64,000 nucleotides of DNA. It comes from Okapia johnstoni (taxonomy: Eukaryota; Chordata; Mammalia; Artiodactyla; Giraffidae). The stretch is from the NCBI GenBank assembly GCA_024291935.2, contig CM044312.1:46258001-46322000 (forward strand). Reading direction: 5' to 3'. The position numbers and the translations under genes are program-made. The notes under the pieces are model-generated. The model was not told the origin of the DNA, made no database searches, and worked only from the letters and a program-made list of their open reading frames with translations. Of the stretch, positions 34,431 through 44,801 are shown in pieces. The stretch's first letter is position 1, and every line of letters begins with the position of its first letter.

Positions 34431-35269
34431 AAATGCATCACACAAAGTTTCATTCTAACACCAGGAGAAGGTCCACACTTAATTGCCAAACCAATGTGGA
34501 AAATACTTTTTCATTATTTCAATTACTATCACTCGGTGCCTTCTAAATGACATGCTTGGAAATAGCTCCACTATAATGTACAATTGAAAAGGACTGCCAT
34601 TTCATACATTCACAATAACCTCGTAACTATTTACAGATACATTCTGAATCTCTGGACATGTCTTGACTAAGGAAGCCCGAGAGGAAGACTACCCTCATTC
34701 TAAGTTGGGAATCAAGATTGTAATAAGTGACACACTCAAAGACACTTAGAATGACAAGAATTGATTCCAGAAAAGAATCTCTGTTTCCTGGCAACCAGTT
34801 CAGTACTCCCTGAAGGGCACTTTGAAGAAAAGCTCAATCAATGGAAGGGTCAAATGTTTTCTTTTTCAAATGTCCATTTTGCATGTAATGGCTGCTCTGT
34901 GCAGACTTTATGGGGTGTTCGCTTGTTCGGGAGAGGTAGGGTCCTTCTGAGTAAACACATGTGCTATGGGTGAGAAATTACTTCAACTGAGTTTATTGGC
35001 ATTTCTTAGAGCATATGAGTTCAAAGAAAATTATTACAGGTAAGAGCTCTGTCCATTGAAACACCACTGTATAGATTACATAGTGATATATATGGTCAGA
35101 GAGACATCCAAGAAAAGCTCAGTACAGAGCTTGCCAATTCTGAAGATCAGCCTTTACAAGGGTCGGTAAATCTTTCTCTTGACCCTAAAGCCACCTGCTT
35201 TGCCCTGATTATTTTTTCAGTCTGACTGAGATCTCCCTAGTGGAAATGAATGGAATATAGAAAGGATAC
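34431..35269. other. Unassigned sequence
   Basis: No gene or assignable repeat. Confidence 0.5.
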
Positions 35270-35460
35270 TGTAGTCATACAGTCCTTGGTTTGAACCAGG
35301 TTTTTGAATGGCCCTGAGAAAGCCACTTAACTTTGCCAAGTTCTGCTTTCTCTAGATGTGGACAGAGTGGAATAACACTATTTTAGAAGGCTGATGTGAT
35401 ACTTTGGTAGGATTACATGAAGGAATCTGCTACTTGGTATGAACTTCACTTGACAGCTTT
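35270..35460 (-). mobile_element. MIR SINE (antisense)
   Basis: GTCCTTGGTTTGAACCAGG, GAGAAAGCCACTTAACTTTG, then CTTTCTCTAGATGTGGACAG and GATTACATGAAGGAATC match antisense MIR. Confidence 0.72.
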
Positions 35461-36084
35461 ATTAGTTGTCAAAGATGGACAGGGAGGTGTGGACCAAATG
35501 GAAAACGGAGGACTAAGTAATGTTGAATTAAATTTGTGCTCAGTGAGGAGCTTATGTTAGTGTCTCTGTTGTCTCTCAAAACTATATTAAGCACATATAT
35601 GATAACTCTTTAGGACTTGGAAAAATGGGTTTCCACTGAACAGAAGGAAAAGTGGGGCCATCAAGAAGTACAGTCATAAACCTCAATCTGCATCAGTCAC
35701 TGGTCTGCTCTATGGATGAGCAGCTCTTACCAGGGGCACTATGGTACCCTGGGGGCTACCTTGTGAGTATGAAGGGGATTCACAGATTCCTGGAGCCTCA
35801 GTACTTTAGAGAGTTCTCTGTTTCTGACTGATATGACACATTTCCTTAAATTGTCCATTGCCACACTGCAGACATGCATTCCCCTATCATCACCATTATT
35901 ACCTTGTGTACAAGTTAGAATAGGTCAGACTTTTAGAAGACAGGCCCATGAGGCATAACCCCAAACAGAAACAGTTTACATTTCTCTCTCACTCAGCTCA
36001 GGTTATAGAGCACTTATATAGTGTGCTAGACTGTGTGAGTTCTGGATGAGATGGACATGTAGGTGAATCAGACTCAATCTGTCC
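35461..36084. other. Unassigned sequence
   Basis: Nothing recognisable. Confidence 0.5.
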
Positions 36085-36240
36085 AGTGTAGAACTGGAAA
36101 TAACAGAAGACCGTGTGATGTTCACCTTGGCCAAGTTAACCTGGACCTCAGTTTCTTAATGTATATTAAAAAAGGAGGTCTTGGCCAGGTGATTCTCCAA
36201 GATCCATTTTACTTCTCTGATTCTTATTTATATATGAGAC
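36085..36240 (-). mobile_element. MIR-family SINE fragment (antisense)
   Basis: GACCTCAGTTTCTTAATGTA, AAAAAAGGAGGTCTTGGCCA and GGTGATTCTCCAAGATCC follow an antisense MIR-type core. Confidence 0.6.
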
Positions 36241-37286
36241 TTTATGCTAAGTTCCTTAAAACAAAAGAAGCAAAAAATAAATCTTAAAGGATAGAGGGAT
36301 ATAATAAGAAACAGAAACATTTAAAATGACTTTAACAACATCTTAAATTTCCTCTCTAAAAATATTTAAACTGAATCAATAATGATGGCTTCATCCAAGA
36401 AGCCAATTTTAGCTCATTGTGGAAGAGTCCCAAGGGTCTCAGCTGTCCTTTCCTTCTTTTCTTTTTGCCCCTTCAAAGTTTTCCATGTAGATTTTTTTTC
36501 CTTCCCCTGTTGCTGGCCATTTCCTCCATGTTGTTTACTGCTTGTGTTAATTCACTTTTATTTCACTCCTCACATCATCCATCAAATTCTCACATGGCCA
36601 TTACAATATCATTGTTTTAGTTGAGGTCTCAACAGCTTCAATCAATCTCTGGCCCAAATTCCTACAACGCTTGCTACTCTGTTTTTCTTCCTTCCTCATT
36701 TGGCTCTAGCTCTTTATGGGTGATATCAGCACTTAGAGGTCTTCCTCCCATTCATCACCCATCTTTCTCCCCGCAAAATTTCAGCTTTCAAAACTGAACA
36801 GAGTGATAATGCAGTAGACACTTTTATGCTAAGAATACTGGGATTTTGCTTATTAAAGAAGTGAGGCTTCAAGTCATAACAGATATGAGTTTTTCTTTAT
36901 AAAACATTACATTCAATCAAGTTGTGTGCGAGCTAGGCTCACAGCCTACGGTTTATATTGTTATAAGCCACAAATGAAATAAGGATTATAAAACACACTG
37001 AAGAGGAAAATGCAACTTTAGAATATGATACAAGTGTTAATTCAAGACATTTAAAGCTTTTTCTATTAGTCTCTTTATAATTAAAAGCACAAGCTAAATG
37101 AAATCAAGGGATAGGATAAAAGGAGAAGGATGTTTTACAGAGCCAATTTAAGGTAATTATTGGACATTCCCAGTTTTGCCCAAAGTCATCCCTACCCATC
37201 TGTCCATCTATCCATCCAATAGCACTGGAAGGTTGGGTTGTGCAGTATACAGAAAACAAGTTAGATATTTTCCTTTCTATGGAGCT
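36241..37286. other. Unassigned sequence
   Basis: No gene or assigned repeat. A short CCAT-rich run lies at about 37195-37219. Confidence 0.5.
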
Positions 37287-37299
37287 TTTATTCTAATGT
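37287..37299. repeat. Target-site copy 1 of 3
   Basis: TTTATTCTAATGT. Related copies are TTCATTGTAATGT (37504-37516, two mismatches) and TTTATTCTA (37712-37720, exact for nine bases). Confidence 0.8.
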
Positions 37300-37503
37300 T
37301 ATTTAGTCACTAAGTCATGTGTGATTCTTTTGTGACCGCATGGACTGTAGTCGGTCAGGCTCCTCTCTCCATGGAATTTTCCAGGCAAGATTACTGAAGT
37401 GGGTTGCCATTTCCTTCTCCAGGGGATCCTCAAACCCAGGGATGGAAGCCAAGTCTCCTGCATTGTAGGTGGATTCTTTACTACTGAGCCATGTGGGAAG
37501 TCC
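37300..37503 (-). mobile_element. Bov-tA SINE 1 of an adjacent pair (antisense)
   Basis: Full-length reverse-orientation Bov-tA: tail side TATTTAGTCACTAAGTCATG, body CATGGACTGTAGTCGGTCAG, linker TCCTTCTCCAGGGGATCC and head ATTCTTTACTACTGAGCC. Confidence 0.92.
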
Positions 37504-37516
37504 TTCATTGTAATGT
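37504..37516. repeat. Target-site copy 2 of 3
   Basis: TTCATTGTAATGT lies between the two SINEs and matches copy 1 at 11 of 13 positions. Confidence 0.75.
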
Positions 37517-37711
37517 GTGCTTAGTCGCTCAGTCATGTCCAACTCTTTGCGACTCCATGGACTGTAGCCCACCAGGCTCTTCTGTCCAGAGGGATTCTCC
37601 AGGCAAGAATACTGGAGTGGGTTGCCATGCCCTTCCTAACCCAGGGATTGAACCAGGGTCTCCTGCATTGCTGGCAGATTCTTTACTAGCTGAGCTACCA
37701 GGGAATCACTA
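37517..37711 (-). mobile_element. Bov-tA SINE 2 of an adjacent pair (antisense)
   Basis: GTGCTTAGTCGCTCAGTCAT, CCATGGACTGTAGCCCACCA, AATACTGGAGTGGGTTGCC and CTTTACTAGCTGAGCTACC form a full-length reverse Bov-tA. It has a short deletion in the linker. Confidence 0.92.
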
Positions 37712-37720
37712 TTTATTCTA
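37712..37720. repeat. Target-site copy 3 of 3
   Basis: TTTATTCTA, exact match to the first nine bases of copy 1. Confidence 0.78.
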
Positions 37721-37929
37721 TAGCGGAGACCAAATTTTTGAAAAGGTTAACAAATACATGAACTTAAAAATCTCAAAATGTGGTAAATTCTGTGATAAAC
37801 AGTGGAAGAGGAGATGGTGGAGAATATTTGGGGAGCTTTTAGGGTACTAACATCTGAGTAGGTGGCATTGAGTGAAGCCGAATGGTGAGAGGAAAGTAAT
37901 CATGCGCATATTTGAATAGAGTGCTCTTT

Positions 37930-38240
37930 TTAAAAAAAAAAAATTATTTTACTGAAGTATAGTTGATTTACAATGTGGTGTTAATTTCTGCTGCAGAACA
38001 AAGTGATATATATATATATGTATATATACATATATACATATATATATATATATTCTTTTTCATGTTCTTTTCCATAATGATTTATCACAGGATTTTTAAT
38101 AAAGTTACTTGTGCTATACAGTAGGACCTTGTTGTTTATCCATTCTGTATATAATAGTTTGCATCTGCTTGTCCCAAACTCCCAATTTATTCCTCTTCCA
38201 CCGCTATCTCCCCCACTTTGGCAACCACAAGTCTTGAACA
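37930..38240 (-). mobile_element. L1 3' end (antisense)
   Basis: Plus strand shows TTTACTGAAGTATAGTTGAT, TTACAATGTGGTGTTAATTT, GTGCTATACAGTAGGACCTT, GTTGTTTATCCATTCTGTAT, then CCAATTTATTCC and GGCAACCACAAGTC. This is the standard antisense L1 3' UTR of cetartiodactyls. It contains a TA-rich expansion at 38008-38054. Confidence 0.87.
38008..38054. repeat. (TA)n/(TATACA)n microsatellite in L1 3' UTR
   Basis: Nearly pure alternating TA with TG/CA breaks, at the place where L1 3' UTRs of this group commonly carry an AT expansion. Confidence 0.85.
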
Positions 38241-38438
38241 GAGAGTACTAAGTGGGAAATATTAATATTCTTTAAAGGGAAAATGAACTTCCACCTCAGA
38301 AACTAGTTTTCTGAACGTGCTTTAAGAAGATGAGGCGAGAAGACAGTTAGGGGACAGTTCTGTAAACAAAACTGTAGCTTCCAGAATACAAATCCTTATG
38401 TAATAGGAGCCAGGCAGGCTCAGCTGTTAGCCAAAGGC

Positions 38439-38553
38439 AGTTAGCGGTCCCACTCAGCCATTGATCATCATCGCAGTGAGCCCACCCCACCCCAAGAGAG
38501 CAACCAGCAAGTGACCGTTAGCGGTCCGCCTCAGCCATTGGTCAGCATTGCAG
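38439..38553 (+). repeat. Tandem U3 repeat in the LTR
   Basis: Two related units (38439-38477 and 38515-38553) share GTTAGCGGTCC and CTCAGCCATTG. Such U3 duplications are usual in retroviral enhancers. Confidence 0.8.
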
Positions 38554-38574
38554 TAGGCACCTCCCCCTCCTCTG

Positions 38575-38581
38575 TATAAAA
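38575..38581 (+). promoter_or_regulatory. LTR TATA box
   Basis: TATAAAA at the expected place downstream of the U3 repeats. Activity is unknown. Confidence 0.7.
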
Positions 38582-38799
38582 GGAGCCCGAATTCAGCCTG
38601 AGGGAAGATGGTTCTCTGAGAGACTAGTCTGCCATCTGCTCTGTCTGCTAGCTTTGCGGTTACAGTCGTTATTCCTTGCCCCAGCAGCCCACCTCCTGAT
38701 TTATTGGCCTTTCCTCTGGGGAGCAGAGCGAGCTTGGGCTGGGTTATCACTTACAGTGACAGTTTCTAAAGCCAGAGATGACATGAGCCTGACCCCCAG

Positions 38800-39252
38800 G
38801 TAACCTCTCTGTTCTCTCCTCCTCCTTGTCGCTCCTCAGTCACTCTGACATCTTTGCTGTTCCCTGAACATTTCAGTCCACCTCAGGGCCACCAGACATG
38901 CTTTTCCTCTATCTGGAATGCTTTTCCCCCAGAGTCGTATTTCTTGCTCTCTCATTCCTTTTGGGTCTTCAGTCAAATATCACATTTCTCTCGAGGCCTT
39001 CTGTGGCCATTCTATTTAAACGTGAACATCCTGTTCCCACTTGGCTTTATTATTTTTTTCCATAAAACATCACATGATGATATACATTTTATTTTTTTTT
39101 TTTTATTGGCCAGCCATCCCTCAACATTCTATGTAGTTTCCATGAAGGTGGGGAATTCTGTCAGCTTTGTTTAGTTTTGAATCCCCAGGACCCACCTAGA
39201 ATAAGGCCTGACATAGAGCAGGTGCTCAATCTCTATTTGTTAAGTGAATGAA
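38800..39252 (+). mobile_element. L2 LINE 3' region
   Basis: L2 order: ATCTGGAATGCTTTTCCCCC, GTCTTCAGTCAAATATCAC, GAGGCCTTCTGTGGCCATTC, CCAGGACCCACCTAGAATAA, GGCCTGACATAGAGCAGGTG, then CTCAATCTCTATTTGTTAAG and TGAATGA. Confidence 0.87.
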
Positions 39253-39261
39253 ATAATAAAT

Positions 39262-39415
39262 GGTTATATTTGAATATATATAATACAGAATATGAATGTA
39301 ATTATATAATTCTATATAATATATAATATAATTCTATATTATATATAATATGAATACATATAATTCTGTATTATATATAATATGAATATATATAATATAG
39401 AACTAAATCTATACT
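39262..39415. repeat. AT-rich tandem repeat with 32-bp units
   Basis: Two adjacent 32-bp copies (39327-39358, 39359-39390) differ at two positions. More degenerate related sequence lies upstream. Likely an AT minisatellite. Confidence 0.85.
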
Positions 39416-39469
39416 ATAGTATTAAAATTATTATACTTCAGGCTAAATATGGTAAATAGAACATATCCG

Positions 39470-40745
39470 TTTATCTGTTCCCTCCAGAAATTGCTCTAAA
39501 AAAATATAAAAGGCATAAACTCACAAGGACTAAGAGAATGAGAGGAGACAGTAGCAGAAAGGAAATTTCACCACAATTTTCATGATAGTCTCATTTTGTC
39601 AGGCTGGGAAAGCTGAAACATAAGCCTTCAGGGGAGAAACAAATTAGATAGAAGTTGTTTGTGCCACAGATCCTTAGATAGGTTCAGGATTTGGAGGCAT
39701 CTTATATCCCCCCATCCCCTGCATCTTTCTCAGGAAGCTACTAGAGTATATACACCACCAAACGGGAGAAATTGAGAAAAAAAAACTAGGATTGAGGAAA
39801 CAGGACTCTAACACAGGAGAGAGGTAAAAGAATTTCCAGAATGAGAGTGAAGAGAAGTCCCAGACTGACAGATGGTCATCAGGCATAGGCAGCAACCAGT
39901 CCAGACTGTAGGAGACAGACAAAAGACTTCAAGGTTGACATCTTTAAAAAAGAAGAAGAAACTGAAAGACAACCTGGTATATTTGAACATACGGAGAGAT
40001 TTTACAGTTCTATCAGAATTTAAGTAAGGTTCAGTTAGTTTACAGGGACATGGAAAACTAAAAATATGAGAAAAGAAATGATTAACTCTGAGGAAAAAAA
40101 GCTATTAAAAAAAAAAAGAAATGGAATTATGGTCAACTCAGGTGGCAGTAGAGGTTAAGAACCTGCCTGCCAATGCAGGAGACATGAGATGTAAGTTCAA
40201 TCCCTGGGTCGGGAAGATCCCGTGGAGGAGGGCATGGTAACCCACTCCAGTATTCTTGCCTGGAAAATCCCCATGGACAGAGGAGCCTGGTGGGCTACAG
40301 TCCATAGGGTCACAAAGAGTTGGACACAATTGAAACAACTTAGCACATAATGGCTCAGCTGTGAATAATGTTTATTTATTCATCACAATACTACAATTGA
40401 GATGCTGGGGGAGGAGGGTAAGTCTTTGATGTGTGTGGGGAAGTAATCGTATCAAAAAAAAAAAAACACAGTATCTTCCATAGTTGGGAGTCAGTAGATA
40501 TTATCTAAAACTGAAATACCAAAAAATAACAGAAACATATTATTTAGAAATAGGGAGATGAAAACAAAAAGCGGTTAAAAATTGAAAATGACTTCTGGAA
40601 AGCAGGATTAAGGGTAGGGAAAAGTAGAATAGGAACTGAAGTTTTCCTTTACAAACCCTATAAGCCTTGACTTTCTAAGTGATATGTACATGTTATATTT
40701 TGATGTAAATAAAAAATAAATTAATAAGAAGAATGTATGATTTCT
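39470..40745 (+). mobile_element. Possible old L1/HAL1-type element, split by SINE
   Basis: A-rich plus strand with the feel of an L1-lineage ORF1/3' region, ending in TGTACATGTTATATTTTGAT and TAAATAAAAAATAAAT. Assignment rests on composition and the tail; no conserved protein segment is readable. Confidence 0.4.
40133..40349 (+). mobile_element. Bov-tA SINE
   Basis: Full head (CTGCCTGCCAATGCAGGAG, CAATCCCTGGGTCGGGAAG), linker GGAGGAGGGCATGGTAACCC, body and a CTTAGCACA tail. Flanks ATTATGGTC and ATAATGGCTC may be an aged target duplication. Confidence 0.92.
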
Positions 40746-42344
40746 TGTTAATCTCAGGAGAAAGATCTTGAAGTAAGACATGTTTATGTTGGAATACCTG
40801 TAAATATAGAAGATACAGAAGATACAGGAAACATTTGTTAAATGGTAAGTGAATGAATGAATGATGAGAGTTGTCACAAGTTTATTCAAAAGTTGAAAGT
40901 ATGTCACTGGCAGCCGGTGAAATGATGAGAGGCCCTGCATAGGAAAACGATTTAAGGAAGCCCAGAAAAGACAAGCACTTGTGTACCCCACCACAATGGA
41001 GCCCCAGGGTTTCTGCTCAGTTTAACCTATTACACAGTGTAATGCTGGCAAAAATTGCTCATTTCCATAGAGCTGACTTCACAGATTTAAAAAGTCCTGA
41101 ATGGGAAATAAATATGCTGCTCTTAATAAATGTCTAGTTAAGGTAGAGTTAATACAGTTAAATGTGAAAGTGTATAAATGATATATTTTAATAGCATTCA
41201 GAGCACATTTCAAGCATCAAGATAAATGCAAACTTGAAAAAAAAACTCTAACATCCTCTAAACACATTGCCTTATCAGAGCAAATGATAAATTACTGAAG
41301 AAAAATGTTATTCTGCAGTGTTTTGAAGATTAAGTAGAGTATGAGTGAAATTAACATTGTGTATAAGTGAAGCTGTGACTATATCATGTCACAGTAGTAA
41401 TAAAATTGCAAAGGGGAGAGAATTAGAGTTTTATGCCACAGAAATGGAAGTAGTTTTCATTTTAATTGTTTTTCTTTAAATGGATTGTTTCTGTAATATA
41501 CTATATTCTTTCCAGTTCACAGATGTTCAGGAGGGATAAAAGAGTTATAAAATATTCTAATGTGAGCTTCTAAAATAGCTTTTTTGGAACAGAAAAAGAA
41601 CAGCCTAAGGAATTCATAATTTTTAAAGTACAGTAAAGCATTCATATTGCAAATTTAGTGATTCACATTTTGTGATATGGGAAAACAAATGGACTTTTAA
41701 CTTTTATGCCATAACTGGCCTTTTAGTCAAATAAATCAGTTTCATCTATGATATTCCACTCTTTAAGTTGGGTGTCTCTCTACAATTCAATTTCTTTCTT
41801 CCTCGTCTCATCTCCTGCTAGCAGTTCTTTATTCTTGGTGTTATAATTTCCCCTTTTCTCTATCAGATAGGTGGGGTTCTGGTCTTCACCTGAGCTAACT
41901 CAGCTCAGGATGGATGTGTTGTGCCAATGTCAGAGGCTCCCGGCTATCCACTCCATCCTCTCCAAAGTCCCTTTCTCCTTCCCCTCAACCTGTAGCCCCT
42001 ACCATGGGCTACTCAGCTCATCTACATCAGCTCCCCCAGGGATGCTGTGTTCCTTGCCAGTTCTCTATCTGACTTTTCTTTTCTGCTTCTTCATATTTCT
42101 TTTTAGAAAGCCATTGTTTTTCCATGATTCTAAAGCTATTTGTACCCTGGTATCCTTAACAAAAGCTCCTGTTAATTTCAATGTCTCTGCTTTTCTCTTA
42201 CCATCATAACTGCCTTTTCCTTCTGGCCCACATGGTCAGAGCCTCATTTATATGTCCTGAGATGGGGATCGACTGCCTTGGGTGGGTTAGAGTTCTGTGG
42301 GAGACTAGCCTTAAGGTTAAAGTGCCACTTTAATCACTTATTTA
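40746..42344. other. AT-rich, largely repeat-free sequence
   Basis: An L2-like TGAATGAATGAATGA lies near 40850. The stretch 41030-41750 is AT-rich without recognisable repeats and might be regulatory. At 41780-42240 a pyrimidine-rich stretch has an open frame without family features. Confidence 0.45.
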
Positions 42345-42905
42345 AACACCACCAACAAATATTTACTAGGACCTACTATGTAGCAAGTACTATGCTAGGT
42401 TTATAATGTTGAACAAGATAGGATCAGCTTTGGCCTTATGAAGTTTAAAATCAGGTGGATGAAATATTCATTAAACATACAATTGAAATGAATTCATCAG
42501 TGAACCCATGAAGTCCAAGTAACATAATGCTAGGAGAAAATATAGGATGCTATATGTTCACATAACTAGGATGTCTGACCTAATAAGGGGGTTAGGAAAA
42601 GTTTCCTTGAGGAAACGACATTTAAATAAAGAGCTGAAGAATAAGTTGGAGTCAGCCAGGGAAAAGTAGAACTTTGTCCATAGAAGGAACCTGAGAAGCA
42701 AAGGCCTTAGGCAGGGGAGACAGTGGTGTGTTTGAAAAAACCAAGAAAAGGACTGAGAGGCAGGAACACAGGCAAGGAGAAGGCACAAGAATGAGATGGG
42801 AGCCTGTAGAAGCAGATCATGAGGCTGGTACCCAGAGGGCAAGAGGAGGCTTAAATGGAGACATTATTGGTTCAGATTTGACCAGACTGACATTATGCCA
42901 AATGG
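42345..42905 (-). mobile_element. L2 LINE 3' region (antisense)
   Basis: ACAAATATTTACTAGGACCT, TACTATGTAGCAAGTACTAT, TTTCCTTGAGGAAACGACAT, AGAAGCAAAGGCCTTAGGCA follow antisense L2 from its 3' end inward. The 158-codon frame 42728-43204 overlaps it and is spurious. Confidence 0.8.
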
Positions 42906-43016
42906 ATTGGAAGGGCATGAGTGTGGATGGGGGACTTTTACTCCAATCCTCTTCCATATCCAGATCCACTGTGGATTCAGGGCTTCCTGTGGTCCTGCTA
43001 CTCTGTCACACACAGT

Positions 43017-43036
43017 GGGGGGGAGTTAGGGTGGGG
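43017..43036 (+). other. Predicted G-quadruplex motif
   Basis: A seven-G run, which can supply two G3 runs, then AGTTA, GGG, T and GGGG. Fits G3+N1-7 if the long run is split. Confidence 0.6.
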
Positions 43037-43727
43037 CATGGCACACTAACCGCCTTGAGATGCCTTGACGAGGTTTCTCATCTAACAGGAATACGGCTAT
43101 TAGAAGATTCTCTCAGTTTTTCTTTGGGCATTTCTCTCATTTCTCAATGTCTGATCAGTTATTGTTTTAAGCTTGCTTCTGCTTTCCTATTCTTGACCCT
43201 GTGATTCATTCTGTGGAACATAAGGCTCTAAAGTAGCAAAGAACTGGGTGCTTGCCCTTGTTTAGCATGTGGGTCATCTGATCGTCCACAAAACAAAGTT
43301 ACCCTTGATGTAGGGAAATGTTGCTATTTTGAATGGGAAAATCTATTCATTAACTACATTGTCAACATTATTGACAAGAAAAATACCAGTGATAGAATGA
43401 AACATTAAAGAAAAACGCAAACTCAAATTTCCATTTGCCTAACTAGAGGGTTGTATTTATTTGGTTTTAAAATTCCATCAGTCCCGCCAGAAGGTTAGGA
43501 TGACCTACCCCTCCTATCTTCCTCTGTACAGCCCAATAAAAAACAGATTCACTGTGGGAAGCAACGCTATTGGGTGATATTTTATTTTCTATCAACTATA
43601 TAGAAAAATGAGTTATTTTACTCATCATGCTATGTATGATTTTCAGCATCAGAGTATTTTCTAATGTTTTCCCTGTAATTCAGCACTTAATATCACCAGG
43701 TAAAAATACTTTCTGACTATAAGGGCA

Positions 43728-43798
43728 AATTCCTTCCTCCCTCCCTCTCTTTTTACCTCCTCTCCTCCTTTTCTTCCTTCTCTCTTTCTCCCCTTCCA
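43728..43798. repeat. Polypyrimidine tract
   Basis: Nearly pure C/T on the plus strand (CCTTCCTCCCTCCCTCTC and similar), low complexity. Confidence 0.85.
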
Positions 43799-44801
43799 TC
43801 GGTAAGTATTGTTTATGACATTCAAAGTATTAACTTCACTTCAAGGTAAATTTGAATAAAATTAACAATTTCGACAATGATTCCAGCATTGTCCTAAAAT
43901 GGCCCAATACTACCTGATCAAGTCAGATGACATCCTAACCACATAGATTTTGCAACTGCAAATCCTGTCTAGTGTATTTATTTCAGTTCACCTGGGCCTT
44001 CTCTACATGTGTGTCTTCTTTAGAGGTGTATGAGAAAAGACAGAATATTTGGGTGGAAAGGGAGAGTCTGTTCTGTAGAAAGAGGGGGAGAGAAGGTTAC
44101 AATACAGCTCTACACAACAAACTCAAAGAAAAACTAGGCACTGTGTGAACCACCAAGCACTGCAGTGTATGAAGCTCTGGTACACACAGGCAAGTGAGGA
44201 GAGATTCATCAGGGAGAGAAGGTGGGAGGCAGCCGGAAGCTTAGGGAGGTAGGCTCATTGAACATGTCATCGTGCTTGACTAGGGCATTGCTGCCTCCCT
44301 GACCAGCAGTGGAGATGCTGACTACACCACACAACCTCCTTGGGCTCTATTCATTTGCACATCTGTTTACCCAGCATGGGCTCAGCAGACATTATTGAGC
44401 ACTTTGTATGAACATATCTTTGAGATAATCACAGATCTTTTTATTCCTGTAGGAGCATAAAGTCTAGTAGGACGGAAATAGAGTGGATAAAGAAGGGGTC
44501 CTAACAGAGTGACATCGGCAGAGATGCAGAGAGAAAGGAAGATTTCATTCCGATTGAGTCTGAAGTTCAAATATGGGAACTACATGCTTAGCCATAAGGT
44601 AAGATTATGAGATATGAAACTGTAACATATGCATGAGGTATCTGTTAACCCTTCAAATCAAAGAAGCCTAACATGAAAATTTAACCTTAGAAAAATTAGG
44701 TAGGACTGTTTGTTACATTATGAATAGGTGTCCTGCCATACAAAAAAGATTCTATAAATAACAAGTGTGTCTTAAGTCACTATGACATTGACTAACAGAA
44801 A

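Larger units (their letters stand above)
38361..38755 (+). mobile_element. Solo LTR of an endogenous retrovirus
   Basis: The ends form a perfect TGTAA...TTACA inverted repeat. U3 carries a diverged tandem repeat of about 39 bases (38439-38477 and 38515-38553) with inverted CCAAT boxes, followed by a TATA box (TATAAAA, 38575-38581). The presumed R/U5 region follows; I see no intact AATAAA there. No gag, pol or env-like sequence adjoins, so recombination has left a solo LTR. GACAGTT occurs near both ends (38353-38359, 38758-38764), but not directly at the termini, so the target duplication is uncertain. Family name not assigned with certainty; ruminant ERV LTR is likely. Confidence 0.75.
42906..44793. 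other. Unassigned sequence
   Basis: No gene. It holds a G-quadruplex motif (43017-43036) and a polypyrimidine tract (43728-43798). Confidence 0.5.

Noticed and set aside
37504..37516. The pair of Bov-tA copies as one dimeric SINE
   Set aside because: Each copy has its own complete head, body and tail, and a target-like sequence separates them, unlike the true dimer at 14303-14612.
38454..38750. 98-codon minus-strand frame in the LTR region
   Set aside because: It overlaps the solo LTR in reverse; no retroviral protein segment or gene structure is visible.
42728..43204. 158-codon frame as a gene
   Set aside because: The first part is antisense L2; the rest shows no family features.
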